From contig CP102273.1 of NCBI GenBank assembly GCA_025148965.1, positions 1,674,001 to 1,738,000 on the forward strand: a stretch of 64,000 bases of DNA, read 5' to 3'. The position numbers and the translations under genes were made by a program. The notes beneath the pieces are model-generated. The model saw nothing but the letters and a program-made list of their open reading frames with translations. It was not told the origin of the DNA and did no database searches. How positions within the stretch are numbered: the stretch's first letter is position 1; each line of letters opens with the position of its first letter. The DNA comes from Intestinibacter bartlettii (GTDB lineage: Bacteria; Bacillota; Clostridia; Peptostreptococcales; Peptostreptococcaceae). This document shows, piece after piece, positions 8,180 to 18,397 of the stretch.

Positions 8180-9532
8180 TTGGAAAATAAAGATATACAT
8201 ATAGCAAAGGTTATAGCTCAAGAAGTATTAAAAAAAGGAGGAAGAACCTTCTTTGTTGGCGGTTGTGTAAGAGATGAAATCCTAGGTATAGATATAAAAG
8301 ATGTAGATATCGAGGTTCACAATATAGAGGTTGAAGATTTAGTAAAAATACTTGAATCTATAGGAGATGTTCAAAAGATAGGTTCATTTTTTGGAGTTTT
8401 CAATTTAAAAGGGTATGATATAGATATCGCTATGCCTAGAAAAGAAAAATCAAATGGAAGGGGACATAAGGACTTTGAAATATTTGTAGATCCATTTATA
8501 GGCTATAAGGAAGCTGCTCTTAGAAGGGATTTTACTATAAATTCTCTTATGAAAGATGTATTAAGTGGAGAAATAATAGATTCTTTTAATGGAATAGAAG
8601 ATTTAAATAATAAAATTATAAGACATGTAAACGATGAGTCATTTTGTGAAGATCCACTTAGAGTATTCAGAGGTTCACAATTTGCATCTAGATTTGATTT
8701 TGAAATATACGAAAAAACAAAATTATTATCTTCTACTATGGATGTATCATCCCTTGCATTTGAAAGAGTTTTTGATGAGCTTAAAAAAGCATTATTAAAA
8801 GCAAATAAACCATCTATATTCTTTAAATCTTTAAAAGATATGAATCAATTATCTTATTGGTTTAAGGAAGTAGAAGATTTAATTGGAATTAATCAATCTG
8901 AAATTCATCATCCAGAAGGAGATGTATTTACACATACTATGATGGTTTTAGATGAAGCTGCAAAATTAAGAGATAAAGCTAAAAATAAACTTGCATTTAT
9001 GTTGGCAGCACTATGCCATGATTTTGGAAAAACTGTAACTACAGAGATTAAAAAAGGTAAATTAACGGCCTACGGCCATGAAGTAGAAAGTGTTACTTTG
9101 GCTAAAGGACTTTTAGATAGACTTACTAATAAAATAAGTTTAAAAAAGGAAACATTAAACTTAATAAAATTACATATGAAACCAAATCAAATGTATAATA
9201 GTGCTAAAAAGAAATCTATGATGAAGCTTTGGGATGATGCTATACATCCTAGTGATTTAATATTGCTTGCAAAGGCTGACGCCCTTGGACGAGGTGTAAA
9301 AAAAGATTATAGTGAAATAGAAAGTATTCTTAATAAATCGTTAAATGAATATAAAGAGCTTATGTTAGAACCTGAAGTTGTAGGTAAAGACTTAATTGAA
9401 CTTGGATTAAAGCCTGGAGTTTTATTTTCAGAATATATAAAACTGGGTCATAAACTTCATCTATCAGGACTTAGTAAAGATGAAATTTTAAAACATATTA
9501 AAGCTGATATAAATAAAAAATCTTTAGTATAA
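8180..9532 (+). CDS. cca: CCA tRNA nucleotidyltransferase with HD domain
   Basis: A 450-aa class II nucleotidyltransferase that completes tRNA 3' ends. The N-terminus has FVGGCVRDEILG and the DVDIEV metal-binding pair of the polymerase-beta superfamily, then the RRDFTINSLM and EDPLRVFRGSQFASRF motifs that select ATP and CTP. The second half carries an HD phosphohydrolase domain (CHDFGK). Fusion to HD is common in clostridial Cca proteins. Translation begins at a TTG with AGAAAGGAGAT eight bases before it. The gene stands alone between two terminators. A poly(A)-polymerase-like role cannot be excluded from sequence alone. Confidence 0.88.
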   Translation: MENKDIHIAKVIAQEVLKKGGRTFFVGGCVRDEILGIDIKDVDIEVHNIEVEDLVKILESIGDVQKIGSFFGVFNLKGYDIDIAMPRKEKSNGRGHKDFEIFVDPFIGYKEAALRRDFTINSLMKDVLSGEIIDSFNGIEDLNNKIIRHVNDESFCEDPLRVFRGSQFASRFDFEIYEKTKLLSSTMDVSSLAFERVFDELKKALLKANKPSIFFKSLKDMNQLSYWFKEVEDLIGINQSEIHHPEGDVFTHTMMVLDEAAKLRDKAKNKLAFMLAALCHDFGKTVTTEIKKGKLTAYGHEVESVTLAKGLLDRLTNKISLKKETLNLIKLHMKPNQMYNSAKKKSMMKLWDDAIHPSDLILLAKADALGRGVKKDYSEIESILNKSLNEYKELMLEPEVVGKDLIELGLKPGVLFSEYIKLGHKLHLSGLSKDEILKHIKADINKKSLV

Positions 9533-9621
9533 AAGTATTTATTATATATTTATATAAATCTAGAATTATACCATAATATATAGTAAATCTATAGTGAACT
9601 TATATTTAAATTAATTAAAAA

Positions 9622-9669
9622 GAGTGTTTCAAAATACTGTAGAAAGTTGTTTTGAAACACTCCTTTTTC
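9622..9669. terminator. Bidirectional terminator between cca and the DUF2284 gene
   Basis: A 13-bp stem GAGTGTTTCAAAA (9622-9634) pairs with 9650-9662. CTTTTT follows on the plus strand and TTTTTAATT on the minus strand. Confidence 0.8.
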
Positions 9670-9729
9670 GTTGTTATATGTAATAATTAATATAGCTAAA
9701 AGTAGCTTTTTAAAATTAAAATTTTCAAT

Positions 9730-10320
9730 CTAGAATCTGTAATTTCGCGCTAAGTCACAGAAATCATCTTCTAAAAAAGTACCGTTAAAAAGTATAGAAC
9801 CTATTGAAGTACATATATTTGATTTTTTATTTTCACTATTCCAAGTAAGTTTGTGATCAAATATTTCTTCAGATAGTTTTGCTAAGTCCATCCCCATAGC
9901 TTCCATTGAATATCTCATTTCTTCTGGATGATAACAATTTTTATTGTCCAAAAGGGCACATCTCTTACATATATTACATGTACCACAAGAAGTTTTTAAG
10001 CATTCAAAATCTATTTGCATTTTAGATAATAAAGCTTCCAAAGTACTTCTATTTTCAATATAAGCTTCCATATAATCTTCTTTATCTCTTACTTCGCTTG
10101 TAACTTCGACAAGAAGGGAATTTGTATAATCTGCTGAGAATTCATCAAACTTTGGGCTATTTGGAGGACAAGACCAATTTTTATTGTAATTAGAGCAACC
10201 ATTCTTACATAGTTTAAGGAAATAGTCTCTATTCATAAATTTAATTAAATCCTTGTTTTCGCAAACAATAGCTTTTAAAGTGAAAATCTTTCCATTCTTT
10301 TCGAATTTGATTTTTTTCAT
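9730..10320 (-). CDS. DUF2284 cysteine-rich metal-binding protein
   Basis: A 196-aa protein of the DUF2284 family, annotated in databases as predicted metal-binding. Eleven cysteines are arranged in pairs: CKNGCSNYNKNWSCPP in the first third, then CGTCNICKRC in the middle and a C-terminal FCDLARNYRF. The NWSCPP block is the hallmark of the family. The many Cys suggest an Fe-S or zinc site. It begins with ATG behind GGGGTGAT and is monocistronic. The physiological role is unknown. Homologues are widespread in anaerobes and methanogens. Confidence 0.75.
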   Translation of the reverse strand: MKKIKFEKNGKIFTLKAIVCENKDLIKFMNRDYFLKLCKNGCSNYNKNWSCPPNSPKFDEFSADYTNSLLVEVTSEVRDKEDYMEAYIENRSTLEALLSKMQIDFECLKTSCGTCNICKRCALLDNKNCYHPEEMRYSMEAMGMDLAKLSEEIFDHKLTWNSENKKSNICTSIGSILFNGTFLEDDFCDLARNYRF

Positions 10321-10973
10321 TTCATCACCCCTGTAAAAAATAGTACTTACTTAATTATATTATAAATTCACTAAGAAAAGGCGTTTTTCCTTTATTTTTT
10401 TAGAGATTTTTGTAAATATATGTAATATAAAAAAACAAAAGTTAAATTTTTAACACATAATAAACAAATTAAATTTTATTTTTGATTTAAAAAAGTAGTA
10501 TCTATTGTATGAATAATATTGCTTATTTTATCTTTTTTAAGTTTGGATTTGAAAATAAAATCGAAAAAAGGATTTTAAAGTAGATAATATTAAACACATT
10601 GATATTTTTTTATTTATCAAAAAATTTCTTAATATATAAAGAAATATTTATATTTATAATTAAAATATCACAGAAATTATGAAAAAAGTGTTGTTTTTGA
10701 AATAATTTGAAAAGAAACAAAATTGTAATCAAAAAACACTGGATTTTTTGAAAAAAAGTTCTATAATAGTATTTAAAGATTAAATAAATCTTGTTTTTAT
10801 ATATACAGTCTAAGAAAATCAAATTAGACTTTTTAATTTTATTTTATGCAAAGAAATTTACATTTTTTTATAATTTTAGGGTAATTGCAAAATCAAAATA
10901 ACTTATCAAATTTGCGATAAGGCATATCTATTTCTCTTTATTTAGGACATAATATATAAATGGAGGGATCAAT
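10321..10973. other. Long AT-rich region upstream of clpB
   Basis: About 650 bp without a credible gene. Open stretches on the minus strand lack a ribosome binding site and encode only low-complexity Ile/Phe/Lys. The only structure seen is CTTATC-N8-GATAAG at 10902-10921, about 50 bp before the clpB start. No CIRCE element (HrcA) or tandem CtsR heptad was found, so the heat-shock control of clpB is not explained by the usual motifs. Confidence 0.5.
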
Positions 10974-13568
10974 ATGGATATAGAAAGAATGACAGTAAGA
11001 GTTCAAAAAAGTTTAAACGATGCCTATAATGAGGCAGTTAAACATCACAATCAACAAGTAGATGTTATTCATCTATTTTCTGCTTTAGTAAACCAAGAAG
11101 ATGGTTTAATTCCAAATATTTTTGAAAAAATGAATGTATCTGTAGCAGCATTAAAAAGCACTATAGACGAAGAATTAGGTAAAATACCTCAAATATACGG
11201 AGAAGGTATATCATCACAAGGCGTTACTGCTTCTAGAAGAATTGAAGAAGTACTAATTAAGGCCGAAGAAATATCTAAAGATTTCAAAGACTCATATATA
11301 AGCGTTGAACACGTAATGCTTGCTATGATGGAAACTGAATCTAAATCTGTTGTAGGAAAAATACTTAAAATGTACGGAATTAATAAAAACGACTTCTTAC
11401 AAGTTTTATCAAGTGTAAGGGGTAGCCAAAGAGTAGATTCTAATGATCCAGAAGGAACTTATGATGCACTAGCTAAATTCGGTACAAACTTAGTAGATTT
11501 AGCTAAAAAACATAAACTAGACCCTGTTATAGGTAGGGACGAAGAAATAAGAAGAATCATAAGAATATTATCAAGAAGAACTAAAAACAATCCAGTTTTA
11601 ATTGGTGAACCTGGTGTTGGTAAAACTGCTATAGTTGAAGGTTTGGCAGAAAGAATAGTTAGAGGAGATGTTCCAGAAGGATTAAAAGATAAAATAATCT
11701 TCTCACTTGATATGGGTGCATTAATCGCTGGTGCTAAATACCGTGGTGAATTCGAAGAACGTCTAAAAGCAGTATTAAAAGAAGTTCAAAATGCTGAAGG
11801 TAAGATAATACTATTTATAGACGAAATTCATACAATAGTTGGTGCTGGTAAAACTGAAGGTTCTATGGATGCTGGTAACTTAATTAAACCTATGCTTGCT
11901 CGTGGTGAATTAAACTGTATAGGTGCGACTACATTTGATGAATATAGAAAATACATCGAAAAAGATAAAGCACTTGAAAGACGTTTCCAACCAGTAATAG
12001 CTGAAGAACCTACTGTAGAAGATACAATATCAATACTTAGAGGTTTAAAAGAACGTTTTGAAATACATCACGGAATAAGAATTCACGACAATGCTATAGT
12101 AGCTGCCGCTAAATTATCTGATAGATATATAACTGATAGATTCTTACCAGATAAAGCTATCGACTTAATAGATGAAGCTGGTGCTATGATACGTAGTGAA
12201 ATAGATTCTTTACCAACAGAACTTGACATAGTAAGAAGAAAATTATTCACTCTAGAAACTGAAAGAGAAGCACTACTTACAGAAGAAGATGAAAAAAGTA
12301 AAAAACGTCTTGAAGTACTTGAAAAAGAATTAGCTGAATTAAAATCTAAAGATGACGAAATGACAGCTAAATATGAAAAAGAAAAAAATCAAATACTACA
12401 AGTTAGAAACTTAAAAGCACAACTTGATGATTTAAAAGGACAAGTTGAAAAATATGAAAGAGAATACGACTTTAACAAAGTTGCTGAAATAAAATACGGT
12501 GAAATTCCAAAACTTGAGGCTCAAATAAAAGAATACGAAGAAAAAATAAGCAGTGGATACGATACAGCTTTACTTAAAGAAGAAGTTACTGAAAATGAAA
12601 TTTCTGAAATAGTATCTAAATGGACTGGTATACCTGTAACTAAATTAGTTGAAGGCGAAAGAGAAAAACTTCTTAAACTTGAAGATGAGCTTCATGAAAG
12701 AGTTATAGGACAAAACGAAGCTGTTACAGCAGTATCAAATGCAGTAATTCGTGCAAGAGCAGGACTTAAAGATGAAAACAAACCAATCGGTTCATTTATA
12801 TTCCTTGGACCAACTGGTGTAGGTAAAACTGAACTTGCAAAAACTTTAGCGCGTTCATTATTTGACAGCGAAGAAAACATAATAAGAATCGATATGTCTG
12901 AATACATGGAAAAACACTCAGTATCTAGACTTGTAGGACCACCTCCAGGATATGTAGGATATGAAGAAGGCGGACAATTAACAGAAGCAGTTAGACGTGC
13001 TCCATATTCAGTAATATTATTCGACGAAATCGAAAAAGCTCACGAAGATGTATTTAACATGTTCTTACAAATACTAGATGATGGTAGACTTACAGATAAC
13101 AAAGGTAATACAGTAGATTTTAAAAATACTATAATCATAATGACATCAAATATAGGTAGTAGCTACTTATTACAAGATCAAGGTAAGATAACAGAAGAAA
13201 CTAAAGGCCTTGTAATGGGCGAAATGAAGAGAAGATTTAAACCAGAATTCTTAAACAGAGTTGATGACATTATAATGTTCAAATCTCTAGACAAAGAAGA
13301 AATCAAGAAAATAATAGATATATTTATGAATAGCTTAGCAAACAGATTAAAAGATAAAGACATAAATATGGAAGTTACAGATGCTGCAAAAGATATTATG
13401 GTAAGAGAAGGTTATGACCCAGTTTATGGTGCAAGACCACTTAAGAGATATATAGGAAACACTCTTGAAACTATAATAGCTAGAAAATTAATAGCAGGAC
13501 AAATTAGAAATGGCGATACTATAGTTGTCGATGGAGATGGAGATAATATAGATATAGTTGTTAAATAA
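10974..13568 (+). CDS. clpB: Disaggregase chaperone ClpB
   Basis: An 864-aa Hsp100 hexameric AAA+ unfoldase that rescues aggregated proteins with DnaK. In order: Clp N-terminal repeats (1-145), first AAA+ domain with GEPGVGKT near 210, the long coiled-coil M domain (about 400-525) that separates ClpB from ClpA and ClpC, second AAA+ domain with GPTGVGKT near 612, and the substrate pore loop GYVG. The length is normal and no ClpP-binding loop is expected. The start ATG is behind GGAGGG. It is monocistronic and ends at a hairpin. Confidence 0.95.
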   Translation: MDIERMTVRVQKSLNDAYNEAVKHHNQQVDVIHLFSALVNQEDGLIPNIFEKMNVSVAALKSTIDEELGKIPQIYGEGISSQGVTASRRIEEVLIKAEEISKDFKDSYISVEHVMLAMMETESKSVVGKILKMYGINKNDFLQVLSSVRGSQRVDSNDPEGTYDALAKFGTNLVDLAKKHKLDPVIGRDEEIRRIIRILSRRTKNNPVLIGEPGVGKTAIVEGLAERIVRGDVPEGLKDKIIFSLDMGALIAGAKYRGEFEERLKAVLKEVQNAEGKIILFIDEIHTIVGAGKTEGSMDAGNLIKPMLARGELNCIGATTFDEYRKYIEKDKALERRFQPVIAEEPTVEDTISILRGLKERFEIHHGIRIHDNAIVAAAKLSDRYITDRFLPDKAIDLIDEAGAMIRSEIDSLPTELDIVRRKLFTLETEREALLTEEDEKSKKRLEVLEKELAELKSKDDEMTAKYEKEKNQILQVRNLKAQLDDLKGQVEKYEREYDFNKVAEIKYGEIPKLEAQIKEYEEKISSGYDTALLKEEVTENEISEIVSKWTGIPVTKLVEGEREKLLKLEDELHERVIGQNEAVTAVSNAVIRARAGLKDENKPIGSFIFLGPTGVGKTELAKTLARSLFDSEENIIRIDMSEYMEKHSVSRLVGPPPGYVGYEEGGQLTEAVRRAPYSVILFDEIEKAHEDVFNMFLQILDDGRLTDNKGNTVDFKNTIIIMTSNIGSSYLLQDQGKITEETKGLVMGEMKRRFKPEFLNRVDDIIMFKSLDKEEIKKIIDIFMNSLANRLKDKDINMEVTDAAKDIMVREGYDPVYGARPLKRYIGNTLETIIARKLIAGQIRNGDTIVVDGDGDNIDIVVK

Positions 13569-13584
13569 TATATGTAATCCTTTT

Positions 13585-13620
13585 AAGGTATATTGCAGAT
13601 AATTGCGATATACCTTTTTG
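13585..13620 (+). terminator. Terminator after clpB
   Basis: AAGGTATAT (13585-13593) pairs with ATATACCTT (13608-13616), with extra GCA/TGC pairing in the loop, followed by TTTG. Confidence 0.75.
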
Positions 13621-13665
13621 TTTTGAAATTAAAAAAGCATAAGCTAATTAGCTAGCCTATGCCAT

Positions 13666-13989
13666 TTAATAAATCATATTATAATACCTATCAATACTTC
13701 TTTCCAAACTCAATAAATCAACATGTCTTCCAGTCCTAATACTTTCTTTTCCTTCTATAAATAAAAGAAACACAGGCATAGAAAAAACACTATATTTATA
13801 AGCTATTTTTGTATTTTCCTCGCCATTTATTTCATATGCTTTTATATTAGGATAGTTTTCTAAAAACTTTTCTATTTTTTCTTTTATAACTTCACATGCA
13901 CCACATGAGTTGCCTGTAAAGTAAACTACTGTCATTTTATTTTGATTTATATTATTTTGTACTGATTCAAAAGTATCTAATTTTATCAA
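13666..13989 (-). CDS. Thioredoxin-family protein
   Basis: A 107-aa thioredoxin fold with the redox pair C29-G-A-C32 after a beta strand (VVYFTGNSC) and the conserved cis-Pro loop FSMPVFLLF. The CGAC active site differs from the CGPC of general thioredoxin and suggests a specialised partner. The TTG at 13989 is chosen because AGGTGAT lies about five bases upstream; the in-frame GTG further up is inside that site. It follows a HesB-like gene by 23 bp on the same strand, so a role in thiol or Fe-S handling with that neighbour is possible. Confidence 0.78.
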   Translation of the reverse strand: MIKLDTFESVQNNINQNKMTVVYFTGNSCGACEVIKEKIEKFLENYPNIKAYEINGEENTKIAYKYSVFSMPVFLLFIEGKESIRTGRHVDLLSLERSIDRYYNMIY

Positions 13990-14012
13990 TATTATCACCT
14001 TATTAAGATATT

Positions 14013-14315
14013 TTAATAATAGAAGTTAAAATCAGCTTCTACGCAAAATGCGTTTCTGCTTAATAATCCTCCATATGATATAGTTATGTAGTTCATTTGA
14101 GAATCTAATACTTTGTTTATTATTACTTTATATCCATCTACATCATAACAGTTGTCATTTGCATTTGGTTCGTCTAACTCTAAGTCTATTTTAGCCTCAG
14201 TTGTCATAGTTATATGTCTTGTAAGAATTCTTATACAAGTTTTATCACTATTTTCTAGAAGCTTATCTAATTCTCTTTTTGCTTCATTTGTTATTAAAAT
14301 ACTCATCTCTTCCAT
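14013..14315 (-). CDS. HesB/IscA-fold small protein
   Basis: A 100-aa protein whose start (LITNEAKRELDKLLE) and alternating beta strands resemble the HesB/IscA fold. It lacks the C-terminal CGCG of true A-type Fe-S carriers; the cysteines are at TCIRI, NDNCYD and NAFCVEAD. A strict carrier role is therefore doubtful. ATG start with AAGGAGA eight bases before it. It is the first gene of a two-gene unit with the thioredoxin. A second, different HesB-like protein is at 34760. Confidence 0.55.
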   Translation of the reverse strand: MEEMSILITNEAKRELDKLLENSDKTCIRILTRHITMTTEAKIDLELDEPNANDNCYDVDGYKVIINKVLDSQMNYITISYGGLLSRNAFCVEADFNFYY

Positions 14316-14490
14316 TTTGTCATTCTCCTTAGTATTGTCTTTATTTTTTTATTTTATCATAAATTGACTATAAATATGTACAAACTTATTGTTTTTTATT
14401 ATATTATGACTTAAGATTTAAATTAGATGATAAAAATGCTAGATGTAGAAGAAGTAGATGTTGGACTCGAAATAAATATGTAACATATAA

Positions 14491-14528
14491 TTCATAAACT
14501 TAGTATATATTTCATAAATCTGGTATAT
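14491..14528. repeat. Tandem 18-bp direct repeat upstream of the AI-2E permease
   Basis: TTCATAAACTTAGTATAT (14491-14508) and TTCATAAATCTGGTATAT (14511-14528) agree at 14 or 15 of 18 positions with a 20-bp period, two helical turns. It lies 56-93 bp before the permease start and may be a regulator site. Confidence 0.4.
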
Positions 14529-14583
14529 GATTATAGATACAGATATTTGTTTAATAAATTTTCACATATTGGGAGGTACTATT

Positions 14584-15702
14584 GTGCACGAAAAACAAAT
14601 AAGAAAAATATTTGAAGGAATTATATTTTTAATATTCCTCGTTTTTATTTTATATCGAATTGGAGATATATTTGGCATTTTTACAAATATACTTTCTATA
14701 GTAGAACCATTTTTAGTAGGTGCTACAATTGCATTTATTCTGAGCATACCTATGAACTTTTTAGAAAGAAAATTTCCAAGGCTAAAAAGACCGCTTAGCC
14801 TGTTGCTTACATTTTTAATATTTATATTAGTAATATTAGTTTTAGTATTTTTAATTGGGCCAAAACTAATAGATACTATTACAAATATAGTAAATACTGT
14901 TCCAGAGTCAGTAGAAAGCTTACGCAAACTGCTACAAGATACAAATATAAACTGGGACTGGGTTCAAGATTATCTTGCAAGTATTGAAATAGACTGGCAA
15001 AGCATTAGCAACAAAGTGTTAAGCTTCTTCAAAGACTCTTTTAGTAGTTTATTTACTTCTACGTTTGGAGTAGTTACAGGCGTAGTTTCAACAATTATAA
15101 GTACAATAATAAGCTTTATATTTGCAGCTTACATACTTATTTCAAAAGAAAAATTAAGCGTTCAATTAAAAAAATTACTATATGCATTTTTACCTGAAAA
15201 AATAGTAGATAAAATGGTTGAAGTGGGCAAATTAACACATAAAACATTTACAAACTTCTTTACATATCAATGTATTGAATGTCTTATACTTGGAAGTATG
15301 TTCTTTGTAACTATGGTAATACTAAAAATTCCATATGCACTTTTAATAAGTGTTATGATTACAATAATGGCTTTAATACCTATTTTCGGTCTTTGTATAG
15401 CATTTATTATAGCCTCAATACTTATTGTTATGGTAAACCCTATAAAAGTAATCGTATTTGCAATCTTATTTGCAGTATTACAACAAATAGAAGGAAACTT
15501 AATATACCCTCGAGTTGTGGGTAAATCAATAGGACTTCCACCTATATGGGTTATATTTGTAATAACTTTAGGTTCAAAACTTATGGGTATTGTCGGTATG
15601 ATATTATTTATTCCTCTAAGCTCTGTAATTTACACACTTCTTAGAAAATCAGTGTATAAGAGAATTCAAAATAGAAAAATACCAAATGATAAATGGCTTT
15701 AA
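14584..15702 (+). CDS. AI-2E family membrane permease
   Basis: A 372-aa polytopic protein of the PF01594 family. Two N-terminal helices lie at about 8-30 and 40-65, a soluble segment (about 105-165) precedes the remaining helices, and the family-typical GNLIYPRVVGKSIGLPP block sits near the C-terminus. Named members include TqsA, linked to autoinducer-2 release, and sodium/proton exchangers; the substrate here is unknown. The GTG at 14584 is preferred because GGGAGG lies seven bases upstream, which trims a non-conserved 19-residue extension. Monocistronic, closed by a strong terminator. Confidence 0.82.
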   Translation: MHEKQIRKIFEGIIFLIFLVFILYRIGDIFGIFTNILSIVEPFLVGATIAFILSIPMNFLERKFPRLKRPLSLLLTFLIFILVILVLVFLIGPKLIDTITNIVNTVPESVESLRKLLQDTNINWDWVQDYLASIEIDWQSISNKVLSFFKDSFSSLFTSTFGVVTGVVSTIISTIISFIFAAYILISKEKLSVQLKKLLYAFLPEKIVDKMVEVGKLTHKTFTNFFTYQCIECLILGSMFFVTMVILKIPYALLISVMITIMALIPIFGLCIAFIIASILIVMVNPIKVIVFAILFAVLQQIEGNLIYPRVVGKSIGLPPIWVIFVITLGSKLMGIVGMILFIPLSSVIYTLLRKSVYKRIQNRKIPNDKWL

Positions 15703-15706
15703 ATTC

Positions 15707-15742
15707 AAAAACTATCTCATTTATATAAGTGAGATAGTTTTT
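15707..15742 (+). terminator. Terminator after the AI-2E permease
   Basis: AAAAACTATCTCA pairs with TGAGATAGTTTTT (13 bp) around a 10-nt loop. Confidence 0.85.
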
Positions 15743-15823
15743 ATGCTTTATAATACATATGAAATTATATTTATTTATGATATAATTAAAATTTGAGAGA
15801 AACAAACAAAGGAGTGGAAATAG

Positions 15824-16465
15824 TTGACAAATACAATATATATAGTTAGACATGGACAGACTGAATGGAACTTACTTGGCAAAACACAAGGACATGGAAA
15901 TTCAGATTTAACACCAAAAGGTATAGAACAAGCTGAACTTTTAGCAGATAGTATGACTAAATATCCAATAGATTATATCTACAGTAGTGATTTAGGAAGA
16001 GCTTATCAAACTGCCGAAATTATCGGAAACAAATTAAATATAGAAGTTGAAAAAACTGAAGCTTTAAGAGAAATGAATTTTGGGACTTGGGAAGGAAGAA
16101 TTATAAAAGATATAATTGAAGAAGATCCTGAGTTATATAAAATGTGGAGAAATGAACCACATCTAGCAAAAATTCCTCAAGGAGAAACACTTTCTCAAAT
16201 AAAAGAAAGAACAGATGCTTTTATAAAAGAAATAAATGAAAAATACGATGGAAAACACATAGTTTTAGTAACTCACTCTCTATGTGCAAGAATTATGCTT
16301 TTATCATTCTTAGATTCAGATGTTAAAAACATATATAGAATAAATCAAGCAAATACTGCTCTAAACATAATCGAACTTAGAGATTATGGTCCTGTAGTTA
16401 TGAAAATGAACGATACTACACATATTATAAATGATACAAAATTAGAAAACAGTGCATTGGAGTAG
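15824..16465 (+). CDS. Histidine phosphatase (phosphoglycerate-mutase-like)
   Basis: A 213-aa branch-1 histidine phosphatase. The catalytic RHG is at 9-11 (IVRHGQTEWN), the second histidine is in VTHSL and the acid is in the LREMNFGTWEG block. That last block resembles CobC-type alpha-ribazole phosphatases and broad-specificity PhoE-like enzymes. Translation starts at TTG with AAAGGAG upstream. It is 6 bp before the flavoprotein gene and leads the cmk-plsC run. A CobC role in B12 synthesis is possible but cannot be separated from general phosphatase activity. Confidence 0.8.
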   Translation: MTNTIYIVRHGQTEWNLLGKTQGHGNSDLTPKGIEQAELLADSMTKYPIDYIYSSDLGRAYQTAEIIGNKLNIEVEKTEALREMNFGTWEGRIIKDIIEEDPELYKMWRNEPHLAKIPQGETLSQIKERTDAFIKEINEKYDGKHIVLVTHSLCARIMLLSFLDSDVKNIYRINQANTALNIIELRDYGPVVMKMNDTTHIINDTKLENSALE

Positions 16466-16471
16466 GATATA

Positions 16472-17704
16472 ATGGCTAAAGTAATAGTTGTAGGAGGCGG
16501 ACCTTCTGGAATAATGGCAGCTATAAGTGCTGCAAAACAAAACCACAGTGTAACTTTAATCGAAAGAAACGAATTTTTAGGAAAGAAGCTTAAACTTACT
16601 GGTGGTGGAAGATGTAATATAACAAACAATAGATATATAGAAGACTTTTTCGATAAAGTCGTAAATAACAATAAATTCTTATACAGTAGCTTTTATTCAT
16701 TTAGTAATTACGATTTATTAGATTATTTAAGCAGTATAGGTGTAGAATATAAAATCGAAGAAGAAAATGATTCAAAAGTATATACTAAAAACGACAAGGC
16801 ATTAGATCTAATAAATTCATTAGAAAATGACTTAAGAGACAAAAACGTAAAGATAATATACAATACAAAAGTAACAGATTTAATAGTAGAAGATGAAAAA
16901 ATAAAAGGTGTTGTAGTGACTTCTGAAGAAAATGAAAAAAGCGAAGTATTATACACTGATAAAGTAATCTTATCTACTGGTGGAAAAAGTTACGCACATA
17001 CAGGTTCTGATGGAAGTATGTATCAAGTTTTAGAAAAACATGGACATACTATAACTAAAACACTGCCGGCTTTATGCCCGCTAAAAACAGCAGAAACTTG
17101 GGTTAAAAATCTTCAAGGTATATCTATGAGAAATGTAAAAATCTCTACAAAGCTTAAAAAGAAAAAAATAAGCAAATGTGGCGATATGATATTTACTCAT
17201 TTTGGAATAAGCGGTCCTGTAGTACTTATAATAGACTCATACATAAATAAAGTATTAGCAGGAGAACATGTAGAAATATTTATCGACTTTATGCAAGATA
17301 CATCAAAAGAAGAAATAGTAAGCTTAATTAGAAATAACCCAAATAAAAATATATCTACTAACTTAAAGACAATTCTTCCTGATGGATTTGTAAAAGAGCT
17401 TCTAAACATCTTAAATTTAAGCGATGTCAAAGGAAACTCACTTACAAAAGAAGATGAAAACTCTATAGTAGAATATATTAAAAATATGAAGCTTACAATA
17501 ACATCATCACTAGGATTTAAAGGTGCAATGGTGACATGTGGCGGTGTAAGCACAAAAGAAGTAGATGCATCTACTTTAGAATCTAAAAAAATAGAAAACT
17601 TATTTATAACTGGTGAATTACTTGATTTAGATGCTGAAACAGGAGGATATAATCTTCAAATAGCATTTTCAACAGGATATTTAGCAGGACTTAGTTTAAA
17701 CTAA
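16472..17704 (+). CDS. NAD(P)/FAD-dependent oxidoreductase, HI0933/BaiN family
   Basis: A 410-aa flavoprotein. It has the dinucleotide-binding GGGPSG at the N-terminus, the family signature TGGGRCNITN, a second FAD contact STGGKSY and the C-terminal FITGELLDLDAETGGYN. Members are often labelled YhiN or BaiN-like; BaiN was linked to bile-acid intermediates in Clostridium scindens, but most homologues have no defined reaction. It is packed between the phosphatase and cmk, an arrangement common in clostridia, so a housekeeping role is likelier than a bile-acid role. Confidence 0.85.
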   Translation: MAKVIVVGGGPSGIMAAISAAKQNHSVTLIERNEFLGKKLKLTGGGRCNITNNRYIEDFFDKVVNNNKFLYSSFYSFSNYDLLDYLSSIGVEYKIEEENDSKVYTKNDKALDLINSLENDLRDKNVKIIYNTKVTDLIVEDEKIKGVVVTSEENEKSEVLYTDKVILSTGGKSYAHTGSDGSMYQVLEKHGHTITKTLPALCPLKTAETWVKNLQGISMRNVKISTKLKKKKISKCGDMIFTHFGISGPVVLIIDSYINKVLAGEHVEIFIDFMQDTSKEEIVSLIRNNPNKNISTNLKTILPDGFVKELLNILNLSDVKGNSLTKEDENSIVEYIKNMKLTITSSLGFKGAMVTCGGVSTKEVDASTLESKKIENLFITGELLDLDAETGGYNLQIAFSTGYLAGLSLN

Positions 17705-17731
17705 TATTTATTTAAAAATAGGAGAAACACA

Positions 17732-18379
17732 ATGGAAAATATAATAATAGCAGTAGATGGACCTGCAGGAGCAGGTAAAAGTACAATAGCTAAAATAATA
17801 GCTAAAAGATTAAATATAAATTACATAGACACAGGAGCAATGTATAGAGCTGTAACTTTAAAATGCCTTCAAAATAACGTAGATGTTAAAGATGAAAATG
17901 CAGTAATCGAAATGGCTAAAAAAACATCAATAGATTTTAGAGATAACAATATATATCTAGATTCAAAAATAGTAAACGATGAAATAAGAACTTTAGAAGT
18001 GAGCAAAAACGTATCAGATGTTGCAAAAATAAAAGAAGTTAGATACTTAATGGTAGATTTACAAAGAGAAATTGGGAAAAACAATGCAGTAATACTAGAC
18101 GGTAGAGATATCGGTTCTTATGTATTCCCAAATGCAGATTATAAATTCTTCTTAGTAGCAACTCCAGAAGAAAGAGGCAAAAGACGTTATATCGAGTTAA
18201 AAGAAAAAGGATATGACGGAACTTTAGAAGATATAATAAACGATATAATAAGAAGAGACGAAATCGATTCAAACAGAGAATTCGCTCCACTTGTAAAAGC
18301 AGAAGGTGCTATAGAAATAGACACAACAGGAAAAGACATTGACCAAGTTGTAGATTTAGTACTACAAAAAATTAAATAG
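17732..18379 (+). CDS. cmk: Cytidylate kinase
   Basis: A 215-aa CMP/dCMP kinase. The P-loop GPAGAGKST is at 10-18, followed by NYIDTGAMYRAVT, the LDGRDIGSYVFPNA signature that binds CMP and a lid with RRDEIDSNRE. It salvages CMP and dCMP to the diphosphates. The start ATG follows AGGAGAA. The order cmk, plsC, ispH is conserved in many clostridia, and the genes lie 18-95 bp apart here. Confidence 0.95.
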   Translation: MENIIIAVDGPAGAGKSTIAKIIAKRLNINYIDTGAMYRAVTLKCLQNNVDVKDENAVIEMAKKTSIDFRDNNIYLDSKIVNDEIRTLEVSKNVSDVAKIKEVRYLMVDLQREIGKNNAVILDGRDIGSYVFPNADYKFFLVATPEERGKRRYIELKEKGYDGTLEDIINDIIRRDEIDSNREFAPLVKAEGAIEIDTTGKDIDQVVDLVLQKIK

Positions 18380-18397
18380 ATTAAAGGGGAGATAAAT

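Noticed and set aside
10610-10822. Minus-strand open frame of 70 codons upstream of clpB
   Set aside because: Low-complexity Ile/Phe/Lys/Asn sequence, no ribosome binding site, and it lies in AT-rich spacer.
10850-10973. Heat-shock operators (CIRCE or CtsR) at clpB
   Set aside because: No TTAGCACTC-N9-GAGTGCTAA and no tandem GGTCAAA heptads could be found; only a weak 6-bp inverted repeat is present.
16472-17704. BaiN as part of a bile-acid operon
   Set aside because: The gene is embedded in the conserved cmk-plsC-ispH run and the family is broad; the HSDH-like gene is 21 kb away.
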